Shown: in pieces, positions 7,073 through 14,541 of the stretch
How the letters are laid out: every line of letters begins with the position of its first letter
How positions within the stretch are numbered: position 1 is the stretch's first letter
From: CAZGTQ01 sp964528575
GTDB taxonomy: Bacteria; Planctomycetota; UBA1135; GCA-002686595
Direction: 5' to 3'
Length of the DNA stretch: 21,250 nucleotides
Assembly (NCBI GenBank): GCA_964528575.1
Contig: CAZGTQ010000417.1
Location: 1 to 21,250 of the forward strand
Notes under the pieces: generated by a model
The model's database searches: none
The model's input: the letters and a program-made list of their open reading frames with translations, nothing else
What the model was told of the DNA's origin: nothing
Position numbers and translations under genes: made by a program

Positions 7073-10000
7073 ATGAGCCCCCACCCCAGCACTCGCTGCG
7101 GCCGCGCGAGCGCCGTCGCGCCCGCCGCACTCGTCCTGCTGGCCGCGCTCGTGGCGCTGGTCCTGTGGCTCACCCGCGCTCGCGGCGACGGCGCCGATCC
7201 CGACGCCGCGCTCGCGCCGACCGCCGCCGCGACCGACGCGTCGCTCGTCGCGCCGGCGGACGCCGCGGACGGCGAGCGGCTCGCGAGCGGCGGGGCGTCG
7301 GTCGCGACCACCGAGGGCGGCCTGGTCGTGCGCCCCGGCGTGCGGCTCCCGGGCGACGGCCGCCTCGAGGGGCGCGTGCGCGACCGCGCGGACGGCGCCG
7401 GCGTCGGCGGAGCGCGCGTCTCGCTGTGGGCCTTCCCGCCCGCCGGCAGCAACTTGATCGGCCGCGTGCTGCGCCTCGCGGGCGCCTCGGACGATTTCGC
7501 GTCGCGCGCCCAGCCCGTCGCGGTCGTCGCGTCGGCGGGCGACGGCTCGTTCGCGTTCGAGGGCGTGCGCGCGGGGCAGTACTTCGTCGACGCGCAGGGC
7601 GCGTGGCACGCGAGCGAGAGCTACCCGAAGGTCGCCGTGGCCGCGTCCGGCGCGGGCGGGCCGCTCGACGTGTGGGTGCGCGCGGGCGGGCGCATCGTCG
7701 GGCGCGTGCTCGCTCCCGGCGGCGGCCCCGCGGCGGGCGCGAAGGTCGCGGCGTTCCAGGGCGCGGGCTCGCTGCTCGTCGCGGCGCGGCGCGGCACGCT
7801 GCGCTACGTCGAGACGACGGCGGACGCCGAGGGCGCGTTCCTGCTCGCGGGGCTTCCCGCGGGCGAGGGCTACGAGGTCTCCGCGATGGGCCGCGGTTTC
7901 GCGCTGACGCACGCGACCGGCGTTGAGGTGCGCGCCGGCGCGGACACGCTCGTCGTGATCGAGACGCGGTCGGGCGCGCGGGTGAGCGGGCGCGTGCTCG
8001 CGCGGCGGACGGGAACCGACGGCGAAGAGCACGAGCCCGGCCCGCTGCGCGGCGCGCACGTCGGCGCGATCCCGCGCGGGCTGCGCGACCTCGCGTTCGC
8101 CGAGGAGCTGCTCCTGTTGACGCACGTCGTCACCGACGCGTCGGGGCGCTACGTGATCGAGCACGCTCCGCCGGGCGAGCTCGACGTGCTGGCGATCGCC
8201 GACGGCCACCTGCCGGGCAAGAGTCCCGTCGTGCGCGCGCCCGCGGCCGGCGCCGCCGAGGCCGGCGACGTCGTGCTCTCGCCCGGACCGATGGTGCGCG
8301 GCCGCGTCGTCGACGAGGACGGCGCGCCGGTTCCCGACGTCGTCGTGCGCTGGGAGCTGTTCGCGTGGCGCGATCTCGAGCTCGACTTCACGCTCGCGCC
8401 GCTGCTCGCCCAGGCGGTCGAGGGCTTCGACTACCCGCGCACCGACGCGGAGGGCCGCTTCGTCGCCGGGCCGTTCCCGGGCGATCCGCCGCACGAGATC
8501 CAGCTCTTCAAGCCGGGCTACCGGCCGACCGAGCACGACTGGGATCCCTCGGGCGGCGACGAGATCACGATCGAGCTGTCCCGCGGCGGCGCCGTCGAGG
8601 GCATCGTGATGGACGAGGCGGCGGCCGAGCCGGTGACGCGTTTCGAGATCGAGGGCGAGGACCGCATCGATCTGTCGGCCGGCGCGCCCGGCGCGTGGAA
8701 CCCGTACAGCGGCGGCCAGCTCGTCGAGCACGAGAGCGGGCGGTTCCGCGTCGAAGCGGTGCGCGCGGGCGCCAGCGAGCTGACGTTCTCCGCGCCGGGT
8801 TACCTGCCGGAGACGGTCGCGCTCGACGTCGCGCCGGGCGAGACGACGCGCGGCGTGATCGTGAAGCTCCGCCGCGGCGGCACGGTGCGCGGCGTCGTCC
8901 TCGACGAGGACGGCGAGCCGGTCGCGGGCGCGCAGCTCGTCGCCGTGCCCGAGGGCGGACCGCGGACGAGCCGGCGCGAGCGGCGGCGTTCGACCGGCGC
9001 GGCGGACTTCCGGCTCGGCGACAACATCCCGCCCGGCGCGATCTCGCTCGCCGCCGGGATCGGCCTGTTCGGCGACGAGACGGTGCTGTCCGAGCCGGAC
9101 GGGACGTTCGAGCTCGTCGGCGTCGCGCCGGGCGTCTTGCGCGTCGCGGGCGCGCACCCCGACTTCGCGCGCGGCGAGAGCGCCGTGCTCGAGCTCGAGG
9201 GCGCCGCGGTGCTGCCCGACGTCGAGGTCGTCATGCGTCGCGGCGGCGGCGTGTACGGCACCGTGCGCGACCGCTTCGGCCGGCCGGTCGTGGGCGCGCT
9301 CCTGTTCGCGATCTCGCCCGAGGATCTCGCGGGCGACAGCGTGGCGAGCGGCGCGCTCTACGACGCACGCACGGACGCGAGCGGCGCCTACAGCATCGAC
9401 AACGTGACGCCGGGCGGCTACTTCCTCGTGCTGACGCGGCCCGACTCGGCGCTGCACCTCTTGAGCCTGATCGGCACGGTGCGCTTCGACCTCGTCACCG
9501 TGCCCGACGGCGAGCTCGTGCGCTATGACGTCGTCGACGAGTCCGCGAGCGCGTGCCGCGTCTTCGGCGTCGCGACCGCGGACGGCGAGCCGCTCGAGAA
9601 CGGCGTGATCGTCGCGTTCGGCCTCGAGAGCGAGAGCGTGCTCGGCGTGGACGTGAAGCTCGCGCAGATCCGGGCCGGCGGCGCCTACGAGTTCCCCGGC
9701 CTGGCGCCGGGCGCGTACACGTTCGATCTGCAGGTCGACGGGCCCGACGTGCGGCTCGACGTCGCGATCCCCGACGCGCCCGAGCACCGGCTCGACCTCG
9801 CGCTTCCGCGCGGCGGGGTCCGCGGCGTCGTGCTCGACGCGGCGAGCGGCGCGCCGATCGGGAGCGCCGAGGTCGTGCTGACGAGCACCGCGCTCGCCGA
9901 GGCGCCCGAGGGGCTGCTCGCGGGTCTGCTCGTGCCGTCGAATCGCGGCGCGCGCGAGCGCTCCGAGCGCGACGGCTCGTTCGACTTCGAGCGCCTGCAG

Positions 10001-10696
10001 CCGGGCGAGTACGAGCTCGTCGCGCAGGGGCCGGCGCGCGGCGAGCAGTCCGGCCGCTGGGCGCCGTGCGAGCCCGTGCGCGTCGTCGTGCGCGACGGCG
10101 TCGTCGAGCGCGGGGTCGAGCTGCGCCTCGAGCCGTCGCTCGCGCTCGTCGGCGTGGTGCGCGATCGGGACGGGGCGCCGGTGCGGGGCGCGCGCGTCAC
10201 GGCGTTCGCGCGCGACGCGATCGCGCTGCGCCCGCCGCGCGACGAGAGCGACGAGGAGGGGCGTTTCGAGCTGCGCGCGCTCAAGCCGGGGACGTACGAC
10301 CTGTCCGCGTCCGCCGACGGCTTCGCGACGACGCGCGTCGCCGGCGTCGCGCTCGAGCCCGAGGGAGCGGCGCCGCTCGACGTCGTGCTCGAGCTCGGGG
10401 TGTCGGTGCGGGCGCTCGTGCTCGACGCCGGGGGCCGGCCGGTGCCGGGGGCGATCGCGCGCCTCGTCGCGCTGGGGGAGGCGTCCGCGGCGGCACCGCG
10501 CGACGACGCGGAGCGGACCCTGGGCTCGGTCTTCAGCGGCCGCGGCGTCTCGGGCACCGACGGCTCGCTCGAGCTCGGCCGCTTCGTGCCGGGCACGTAC
10601 CGCCTCGAGGCCCAGCGCGGGAGCGCGCGCGCCGAGGTCGAGCGCGCCGTCCCCGCCGACGCTGGGCCGGTGGAGCTGATCGTGCGTCTGCCCTAA
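7073..10696 (+). CDS. large exported protein of tandem carboxypeptidase-regulatory-like domains
   Basis: A 1207-residue protein with one N-terminal hydrophobic segment (about residues 15-33, ending in WLTRARGD), which could be a signal anchor or signal peptide. After a low-complexity Ala/Asp linker, about eleven copies of a ~100-residue beta-sandwich unit fill residues ~97-1207. Each unit opens with a strand like GGTVRGVVLDEDGEPVAGAQ and closes with DxxGxFxxxxLxPGxYxL; good examples are VRDRDGAPVRGARVTAF with DEEGRFELRALKPGTYDL, and VVDEDGAPVPDVVVRW with DAEGRFVAGPFPGD. This matches the carboxypeptidase-regulatory-like (CarboxypepD_reg/transthyretin-like) fold, used in surface or periplasmic proteins for binding and as spacers. 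No enzymatic domain is visible. The start ATG 7073 (MSPHPSTRCG) lies 38 bp after the kinase stop. Its stop codon forms part of the next gene's putative -10. Ligand and partners are unknown. Confidence 0.88.
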   Translation: MSPHPSTRCGRASAVAPAALVLLAALVALVLWLTRARGDGADPDAALAPTAAATDASLVAPADAADGERLASGGASVATTEGGLVVRPGVRLPGDGRLEGRVRDRADGAGVGGARVSLWAFPPAGSNLIGRVLRLAGASDDFASRAQPVAVVASAGDGSFAFEGVRAGQYFVDAQGAWHASESYPKVAVAASGAGGPLDVWVRAGGRIVGRVLAPGGGPAAGAKVAAFQGAGSLLVAARRGTLRYVETTADAEGAFLLAGLPAGEGYEVSAMGRGFALTHATGVEVRAGADTLVVIETRSGARVSGRVLARRTGTDGEEHEPGPLRGAHVGAIPRGLRDLAFAEELLLLTHVVTDASGRYVIEHAPPGELDVLAIADGHLPGKSPVVRAPAAGAAEAGDVVLSPGPMVRGRVVDEDGAPVPDVVVRWELFAWRDLELDFTLAPLLAQAVEGFDYPRTDAEGRFVAGPFPGDPPHEIQLFKPGYRPTEHDWDPSGGDEITIELSRGGAVEGIVMDEAAAEPVTRFEIEGEDRIDLSAGAPGAWNPYSGGQLVEHESGRFRVEAVRAGASELTFSAPGYLPETVALDVAPGETTRGVIVKLRRGGTVRGVVLDEDGEPVAGAQLVAVPEGGPRTSRRERRRSTGAADFRLGDNIPPGAISLAAGIGLFGDETVLSEPDGTFELVGVAPGVLRVAGAHPDFARGESAVLELEGAAVLPDVEVVMRRGGGVYGTVRDRFGRPVVGALLFAISPEDLAGDSVASGALYDARTDASGAYSIDNVTPGGYFLVLTRPDSALHLLSLIGTVRFDLVTVPDGELVRYDVVDESASACRVFGVATADGEPLENGVIVAFGLESESVLGVDVKLAQIRAGGAYEFPGLAPGAYTFDLQVDGPDVRLDVAIPDAPEHRLDLALPRGGVRGVVLDAASGAPIGSAEVVLTSTALAEAPEGLLAGLLVPSNRGARERSERDGSFDFERLQPGEYELVAQGPARGEQSGRWAPCEPVRVVVRDGVVERGVELRLEPSLALVGVVRDRDGAPVRGARVTAFARDAIALRPPRDESDEEGRFELRALKPGTYDLSASADGFATTRVAGVALEPEGAAPLDVVLELGVSVRALVLDAGGRPVPGAIARLVALGEASAAAPRDDAERTLGSVFSGRGVSGTDGSLELGRFVPGTYRLEAQRGSARAEVERAVPADAGPVELIVRLP

Positions 10697-10699
10697 GCT
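10694..10699 (+). promoter_or_regulatory. -10 element TAAGCT for the prolyl isomerase gene
   Basis: TAAGCT ends 9 nt before ATG 10709. Its first three bases are the TAA stop codon of the preceding repeat-protein gene. No Shine-Dalgarno is present. Confidence 0.4.
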
Positions 10700-10708
10700 C
10701 CGGGTGCC

Positions 10709-11782
10709 ATGATCGCCGCCATCGCTCTCGCTCTCGCCCTCGCCCAGGACGCGCCCGCCGCCGGCCCGGCCGAGGAGCCGCGCTCCGTTTTCGTCGATCC
10801 GTTGTTCCTCGGCGCGGAGCGGCCGGAGCTGCGCTCGGTGCGCATCATCCACCTCGTCCACGACGGCGCGCGCGGGGTCGCGGCGAGGGTCGAGCGGACG
10901 CAGGAGGAGGCGCGCGCGCTCGCGGCCCAGATCGTCCGCGAGCTCGCCGAGGGCGCGGACTTCGTCGAGCTCGCGAAGCGCTGGTCGGCGAACCGCAACG
11001 CCGCGCTCGGCGCCGTGCTCGGCTCGTTCCCGCCGGGCGTCCTGCACCCCGAGTTCGACCTCTTCCTGTTCGCGGCGGACGTGGGCGACGTCAGCGCGCC
11101 GATCGAGACTACGACGGGCTTGCACGTGCTGCAGCGCGTCGACACGTACGCCGGGTGCCGTCAGATCATGCTGGCCGGCGACGACGCGCGCGCGCGCTGC
11201 GACGAGCTGCTCGCACGGCTGCGCGCCGGCGCGGACTTCGCCGAGCTGGCGCGCGAGCACTCCGACGATCCCGAGAGCGCCGCGCGCGGCGGTGCGGTCG
11301 GCGTCTTCGAGCGCGGCTCCGAGGACCGGATGATCAAGGCCGCGGCGTTCGAGGCCGAGGTCGGCGAGATCGTGGGCCCGGTGCCGAGCCCGCTGGGCCT
11401 GCACATCGTGCAGCGCGTGCCGCTCGACGCGATCGACCCGGCGCTCGCCGAGGGCACGTGGGTCCGCGCGCGCTCGATCCTCGTCGCGGCGCGCACGGCG
11501 CTGCCCGGCATGCCGTACTCGGAGCGCACGGGCGAGGAGGCGGGCGACATCGCCGAGGGGCTGGTCGCACGCATCCGCGCGGGCGAGGACATGGCCGCGC
11601 TCGCGCGCGAGCACGACGAGGACTACACCGGCCGCGCCCGCGCCGGCGACCTCGGTTGGATCCACCGCGGCACGCCGAAGATGAGCCCGGTGCTCGACCG
11701 CCTCTATCTCGTCGAGCCCGGCACGCTGCTCGACCCGATCCCGATCCAGAGCGGCTGGCTGATCCTCCGTCGGGAACGGTAG
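10709..11782 (+). CDS. exported peptidylprolyl isomerase with three parvulin-like units
   Basis: A 357-residue exported protein that speeds cis-trans isomerisation of X-Pro bonds in secreted proteins. The N-terminus (MIAAIALALALAQDAPAAG) is a short hydrophobic signal sequence without Lys or Arg in its n-region; an in-frame stop lies 15 nt upstream, so no earlier start is possible. Three parvulin/rotamase units follow. Unit 1 (about 44-150) has FVELAKRWS and ends PIETTTGLHVLQRV. Unit 2 (about 152-250) has FAELAREHSDDPESAARGG and ends PVPSPLGLHIVQRV. Unit 3 (about 258-357) has MAALAREHDEDYTGRARAGDLGWI and ends PIPIQSGWLILRRE. Unit 2 is closest to the consensus; unit 1 lacks the usual Ser-Gly-rich turn. 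The SurA-type N-terminal chaperone domain is absent. The gene is 12 bp downstream of the repeat protein, which may be a client, and convergent with the sulfatase-like gene. Confidence 0.85.
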   Translation: MIAAIALALALAQDAPAAGPAEEPRSVFVDPLFLGAERPELRSVRIIHLVHDGARGVAARVERTQEEARALAAQIVRELAEGADFVELAKRWSANRNAALGAVLGSFPPGVLHPEFDLFLFAADVGDVSAPIETTTGLHVLQRVDTYAGCRQIMLAGDDARARCDELLARLRAGADFAELAREHSDDPESAARGGAVGVFERGSEDRMIKAAAFEAEVGEIVGPVPSPLGLHIVQRVPLDAIDPALAEGTWVRARSILVAARTALPGMPYSERTGEEAGDIAEGLVARIRAGEDMAALAREHDEDYTGRARAGDLGWIHRGTPKMSPVLDRLYLVEPGTLLDPIPIQSGWLILRRER

Positions 11783-11792
11783 CGGACCGAAT

Positions 11793-11814
11793 CCGAGCGT
11801 CGGCCGAGCGTCGG
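11793..11814. repeat. 11-bp tandem duplication with small dyad symmetry
   Basis: CCGAGCGTCGG occurs twice head to tail in the 34-bp gap between the convergent isomerase and sulfatase-like genes. Each copy can form a 4-bp stem (CCGA/TCGG) with a GCG loop. There is no U-tract, so a terminator role is only possible. Confidence 0.5.
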
Positions 11815-11816
11815 CG

Positions 11817-13313
11817 TCAGTCCCCCAGATACCCCAGCGAGCGCAGCGTCTCGATCACCTCCGGGCTCGGCAGCGTCTGCGGGCGCGCTTCGGCGCGCAG
11901 CCGCGCGACGCGCGCCTCGAGGGCGCGGCGCAGCGCTTCGACGACGTCGGGGTTCTCCGCCGCGCGGTCCACCCGCTCGAGCGGATCCTCGTCGAGACGA
12001 TACAGCGCCGTCTCGTGCACGATCCCCGCGCCGGCCTCGTACGGCGGCTTCGTCACGCGCACGCGCTCGGGGTTCCACACGAGCCGCCACGCTCCGCGTT
12101 GCAACGCGAAGACCTCGCCGCCCAGCCGCGGCGGCAGCGCTTCGACGTCGAGCTCGACGAGCTCGCTCAGGTGCTCGCGCTCCGCGGTCTCCACTTGCGC
12201 GTCGCCGCGCACGAGCGGCCACAGGCTCACGCCGTCGAGCGGGCCCGGCGGCGGCACGTCGAGCGCGTCGTAGAGCGTCGGCGCGACGTCGAGCAGGCTC
12301 ACCCGCTCGTCCACCCGGCGCGGCCCCGGCGCGCGCGGGTCGCGCACGACGAGCGGCACGCGCAGCGTCGTCCCGTGCAGCGCGGCGCCGTGGTACGGGT
12401 ACGCGTGGTGGTCGAACAGCTCCTCGCCGTGGTCGGCGGTGACGACGAGCAGCGTGTCTTCGAGCAGTCCGCGCGCCGCGAGGCCGTCGACGAGCCGGCC
12501 GACGTTGCGGTCGACGCCGAAGAGGCCCGCGTCGTAATACGCGAGCAGCGCCTCCATCTCCGGCGGCGCGGGGACGCGGCCGGCGAGCGCGGCGGCGTCG
12601 ACGCGCTCGTGGAACGCCATCGCGTGGCGGCTCGCGCGCTCGCCGGGGGTCGCGCGGAACGAGCCCTGGTACGCCGGGTCGAGGAAACGCTCGCGCAGCG
12701 CGTCGATCGTCGGGAACGGCTTGTGCGCGTCGTACAGGTGCACCCACGCGAACGAGCGGCGGCCGCCCGCGTCGAGCCACGCGAGCGCCTCGTCGACCGC
12801 GCGCTCGTCCCACGCGTGCTGCGCGCGCGACTGGTCGCCGGCGCGCTCCTCGGCCGTCTGCGTGCACGCGAGCCGGTCGAAGCGCTCGGCACCCCACGCT
12901 TCGCACGCGTTCGACAGGAACGCGCCCGTGCGGAAGCCGGCGTGACGCAGCGCTTCGGCGAGCGTCGGCACCGCCGACGGCAGCGCGAAGCCGTTCTCGC
13001 GCACGCCGTGGACGAGCGGATGGCGGCCCGAGAGCAGCGACGCGAGCGCCGGCCACGTCTGGCCGCGCGGCGTCCATGCGTCGGTGAAGAGCGTGCCCTC
13101 GGCCGCGAGCGCGTCGATCCGCGGCGTCGCGCCGGGCCGGCCGCCGAGCGCGCCCACGCGGTCCGCGCGCACGGTGTCGAGCGTGACGAGCACGAGGTGG
13201 CGCGGCGCACCGTCGCCGCCGCCGCACGAGGGCACGACGGCGAGGACGGTGAGGACGGCGAGCGCGCTGGCCAGCACGGCGAGGACGCGCGGGAGCCGAG
13301 AGCAAGGATGCAA
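11817..13313 (-). CDS. sulfatase-fold lipoprotein with Thr at the nucleophile position
   Basis: A 498-residue protein of the alkaline phosphatase/sulfatase superfamily. With a TTG start (MHPCSRLPRVLAVLASALAV) it has a lipoprotein signal ending VPSC (Cys30), so it is probably anchored in the periplasm. Metal-site motifs are VTLDTVRADRVG (Asp46, Asp51) and TADHGEELFD (Asp294, His295). At the site where true sulfatases have Cys/Ser-x-Pro-x-Arg (formylglycine), this protein has TWPAL (Thr86 to Leu90) within FTDAW...ASLLSGRHP. Thr at that place is usual in phosphotransfer members such as LtaS-type enzymes and in a large subfamily with a TLPSHASL motif, so sulfate-ester cleavage is doubtful. It ends in IETLRSLGYLGD, typical of these bacterial 'sulfatases'. 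No ATG exists near the signal region; an internal GTG 12 codons later would lose the charged n-region. TTG is also 9 nt from TATAGT, which supports this start. Confidence 0.85.
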   Translation of the reverse strand: MHPCSRLPRVLAVLASALAVLTVLAVVPSCGGGDGAPRHLVLVTLDTVRADRVGALGGRPGATPRIDALAAEGTLFTDAWTPRGQTWPALASLLSGRHPLVHGVRENGFALPSAVPTLAEALRHAGFRTGAFLSNACEAWGAERFDRLACTQTAEERAGDQSRAQHAWDERAVDEALAWLDAGGRRSFAWVHLYDAHKPFPTIDALRERFLDPAYQGSFRATPGERASRHAMAFHERVDAAALAGRVPAPPEMEALLAYYDAGLFGVDRNVGRLVDGLAARGLLEDTLLVVTADHGEELFDHHAYPYHGAALHGTTLRVPLVVRDPRAPGPRRVDERVSLLDVAPTLYDALDVPPPGPLDGVSLWPLVRGDAQVETAEREHLSELVELDVEALPPRLGGEVFALQRGAWRLVWNPERVRVTKPPYEAGAGIVHETALYRLDEDPLERVDRAAENPDVVEALRRALEARVARLRAEARPQTLPSPEVIETLRSLGYLGD

Positions 13314-13322
13314 AGCGGGCGC

Positions 13323-13328
13323 ACTATA
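13323..13328 (-). promoter_or_regulatory. -10 element TATAGT for the sulfatase-like gene
   Basis: On the minus strand TATAGT ends 9 nt before the TTG start at 13313. It overlaps by four bases the plus-strand -10 TATACT of the divergent glycosyltransferase. No Shine-Dalgarno is present. Confidence 0.55.
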
Positions 13329-13330
13329 CT
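13325..13330 (+). promoter_or_regulatory. -10 element TATACT for the GT2 gene
   Basis: TATACT is close to the sigma-70 consensus TATAAT and ends 7 nt before ATG 13338. Transcription would begin at or next to the A of the start codon, giving a leaderless mRNA. No clear -35 lies 17 bp upstream. Confidence 0.6.
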
Positions 13331-13337
13331 CCCGCGC

Positions 13338-14174
13338 ATGTCCGCGCCGCGCGTCGGCCTCGTGATGCCCGCCCTCGACGAGGAGGACGCGCTCCCGCTC
13401 GTGCTCGCGGAGCTTGCGCGCGAGCGCGTCGACCGGCTCGTCGTCGTCGACAACGGCTCGCGCGACCGCACGGCCGAGGTCGCGCGCGCGTGCGGCGCGC
13501 AAGTCGTCTCCGAGCCGCGCCGCGGGTACGGTCAGGCGTGCCTGAGCGGCATCGCGCGGCTGTTCGAGGGCGAGGACGCGCTGGGCGACGCCGACGTCGT
13601 CGCGTTCCTCGACGCGGACCACTCGGACTACGCCGAGGAGCTGCCGCTCGTGCTCGCGCCGATCCTCGCGGGGCGCGCGGATCTCGTGATCGGCTCGCGC
13701 GTCCTGGGCGGCGCGACGATGGAAGCGCTGCTGCCGCAGGCGTGGCTCGGCAACCGGCTCGCGTGCTTCCTGCTGCGCGTGCTGTTCCGCGCGCGCTACA
13801 CCGACCTGGGGCCGTTCCGCGCGATCCGGGTGGACGCGCTGCGCTCGCTCGGCATGTCCGACCGCGACTTCGGCTGGACGATCGAGATGCAGCTCAAGGC
13901 GAAGACGCACGGCCTGCGCGTCGTCGAGGTCCCGGTGCGCTACCGCGCGCGCGTCGGCAAGAGCAAGATCACCGGCACGCTTGCCGGCACGCTGCGCGCG
14001 GGCTGGAAGATCATCGGCTGGATCCTCGCGTGGCGCGTGAAGCTGTGGCTGCGGCCGCCGCGGCCGGCGGATCAGTCGAGCGGCTCGGTGGGGGGCACGC
14101 CCCAGGTGCCGCTGACCGACGCCCGGCGCCAGCCGACGATTTCGAACAACCAGTCGCACCAGCGGCCGAAGTAG
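13338..14174 (+). CDS. GT2 family glycosyltransferase (polyprenyl-phosphate sugar transferase-like)
   Basis: A 278-residue family-2 glycosyltransferase of the dolichyl-phosphate mannosyl/glucosyltransferase type, which moves a sugar from a nucleotide donor to a lipid or glycan acceptor on the cytoplasmic side. The GT-A fold is plain: VGLVMPALDEEDALPLVLAE (residues 5-24), VVVDNGSRDRTAEVA, the nucleotide/metal motif VVAFLDADHSDY, then IGSRVLGGATMEALLPQAWL, DLGPFRAIR and FGWTIEMQLKAKTHGLRVVE with VPVRYRARVGKSKITGT. There is a weak hydrophobic helix (AGWKIIGWILAWRVKLWL) near residue 225-242, so membrane association is likely. The conserved domain ends at about residue 244; the last 34 residues are polar, Ser/Gln/Asn-rich and overlap the antisense small lipoprotein gene. 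The start is fixed by ATG 13338, 7 nt after TATACT. The sulfatase-like gene is divergent, 24 bp away. Confidence 0.88.
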   Translation: MSAPRVGLVMPALDEEDALPLVLAELARERVDRLVVVDNGSRDRTAEVARACGAQVVSEPRRGYGQACLSGIARLFEGEDALGDADVVAFLDADHSDYAEELPLVLAPILAGRADLVIGSRVLGGATMEALLPQAWLGNRLACFLLRVLFRARYTDLGPFRAIRVDALRSLGMSDRDFGWTIEMQLKAKTHGLRVVEVPVRYRARVGKSKITGTLAGTLRAGWKIIGWILAWRVKLWLRPPRPADQSSGSVGGTPQVPLTDARRQPTISNNQSHQRPK

Positions 14175-14446
14175 GGCGTCACGCGCGCATCGGTGACGAC
14201 CATGTTCGGCCGCCCGGTATCCGAGGCGTTCCCGCGCGCGATGTCGATCGCCGCGGTCGGCAGGTCGACCGAGAAGAGCGTGAACGAGAAGCCGGTCGCG
14301 TGGAACGTGCCCGACGACTCGGTCGTGCGCGAGAGCTCGACGCTGCCGCACGACGCGAGCCCGATCGAGCTGCCGAGCACTGCGCCGATCAGCGCGCCGC
14401 GCAGCGCGGCGGCGAGTCGCGGGCGGGACGGGCGCGCGGTCGGCAT
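14072..14446 (-). CDS. small lipoprotein of unknown function
   Basis: A 124-residue exported lipoprotein. The Arg-rich n-region (MPTARPSRPRLAAALR) and hydrophobic core lead to the lipobox LASC with Cys33. The mature part (residues 34-124) starts GSVELSRTTESSGTFHATGF and contains FTLFSVDLPTAAIDIARGNA, then VTDARVTPYFGRWCDWLFEI. I do not recognise the family. The start ATG 14446 is 9 nt after TATCGT. Its last 103 bp overlap, in convergent orientation, the end of the GT2 gene; the signal peptide and lipobox make this the better supported frame there, and the GT2 tail the questionable one. It is divergent from the galactokinase-family gene across 95 bp. Confidence 0.8.
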   Translation of the reverse strand: MPTARPSRPRLAAALRGALIGAVLGSSIGLASCGSVELSRTTESSGTFHATGFSFTLFSVDLPTAAIDIARGNASDTGRPNMVVTDARVTPYFGRWCDWLFEIVGWRRASVSGTWGVPPTEPLD

Positions 14447-14455
14447 GCGAGCCGC

Positions 14456-14461
14456 ACGATA
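14456..14461 (-). promoter_or_regulatory. -10 element TATCGT for the small lipoprotein gene
   Basis: On the minus strand TATCGT ends 9 nt before ATG 14446. It is the same hexamer as at 3895-3900. No Shine-Dalgarno is visible. Confidence 0.5.
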
Positions 14462-14529
14462 GCGCGGCGGGGCCCGGCGGCCCAGCGCCCCGCAGCGTTT
14501 CCGCGCGCGCGGCTCGCCCGCGCAGCGAG

Positions 14530-14535
14530 TACCCT
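14530..14535 (+). promoter_or_regulatory. -10 element TACCCT for the galactokinase-family gene
   Basis: TACCCT ends exactly 6 nt before ATG 14542, the spacing that would put transcription start on the A of ATG. An in-frame GTG at 14536 directly abuts the hexamer and is therefore unlikely to be the start. The same hexamer with the same spacing precedes the aminotransferase. Confidence 0.55.
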
Positions 14536-14541
14536 GTGCCG

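Noticed and set aside
6536..11665. A 1709-residue open frame on the minus strand
   Set aside because: It is His/Arg/Ala/Asp-rich without domains, and lies antisense to the well-supported kinase, repeat protein and isomerase; it is a by-product of third-position G/C bias.
14536..14541. GTG 14536 as start of the galactokinase-family gene
   Set aside because: It abuts the TACCCT hexamer with no room for transcription start; ATG 14542 has the same 6-nt spacing as the aminotransferase.
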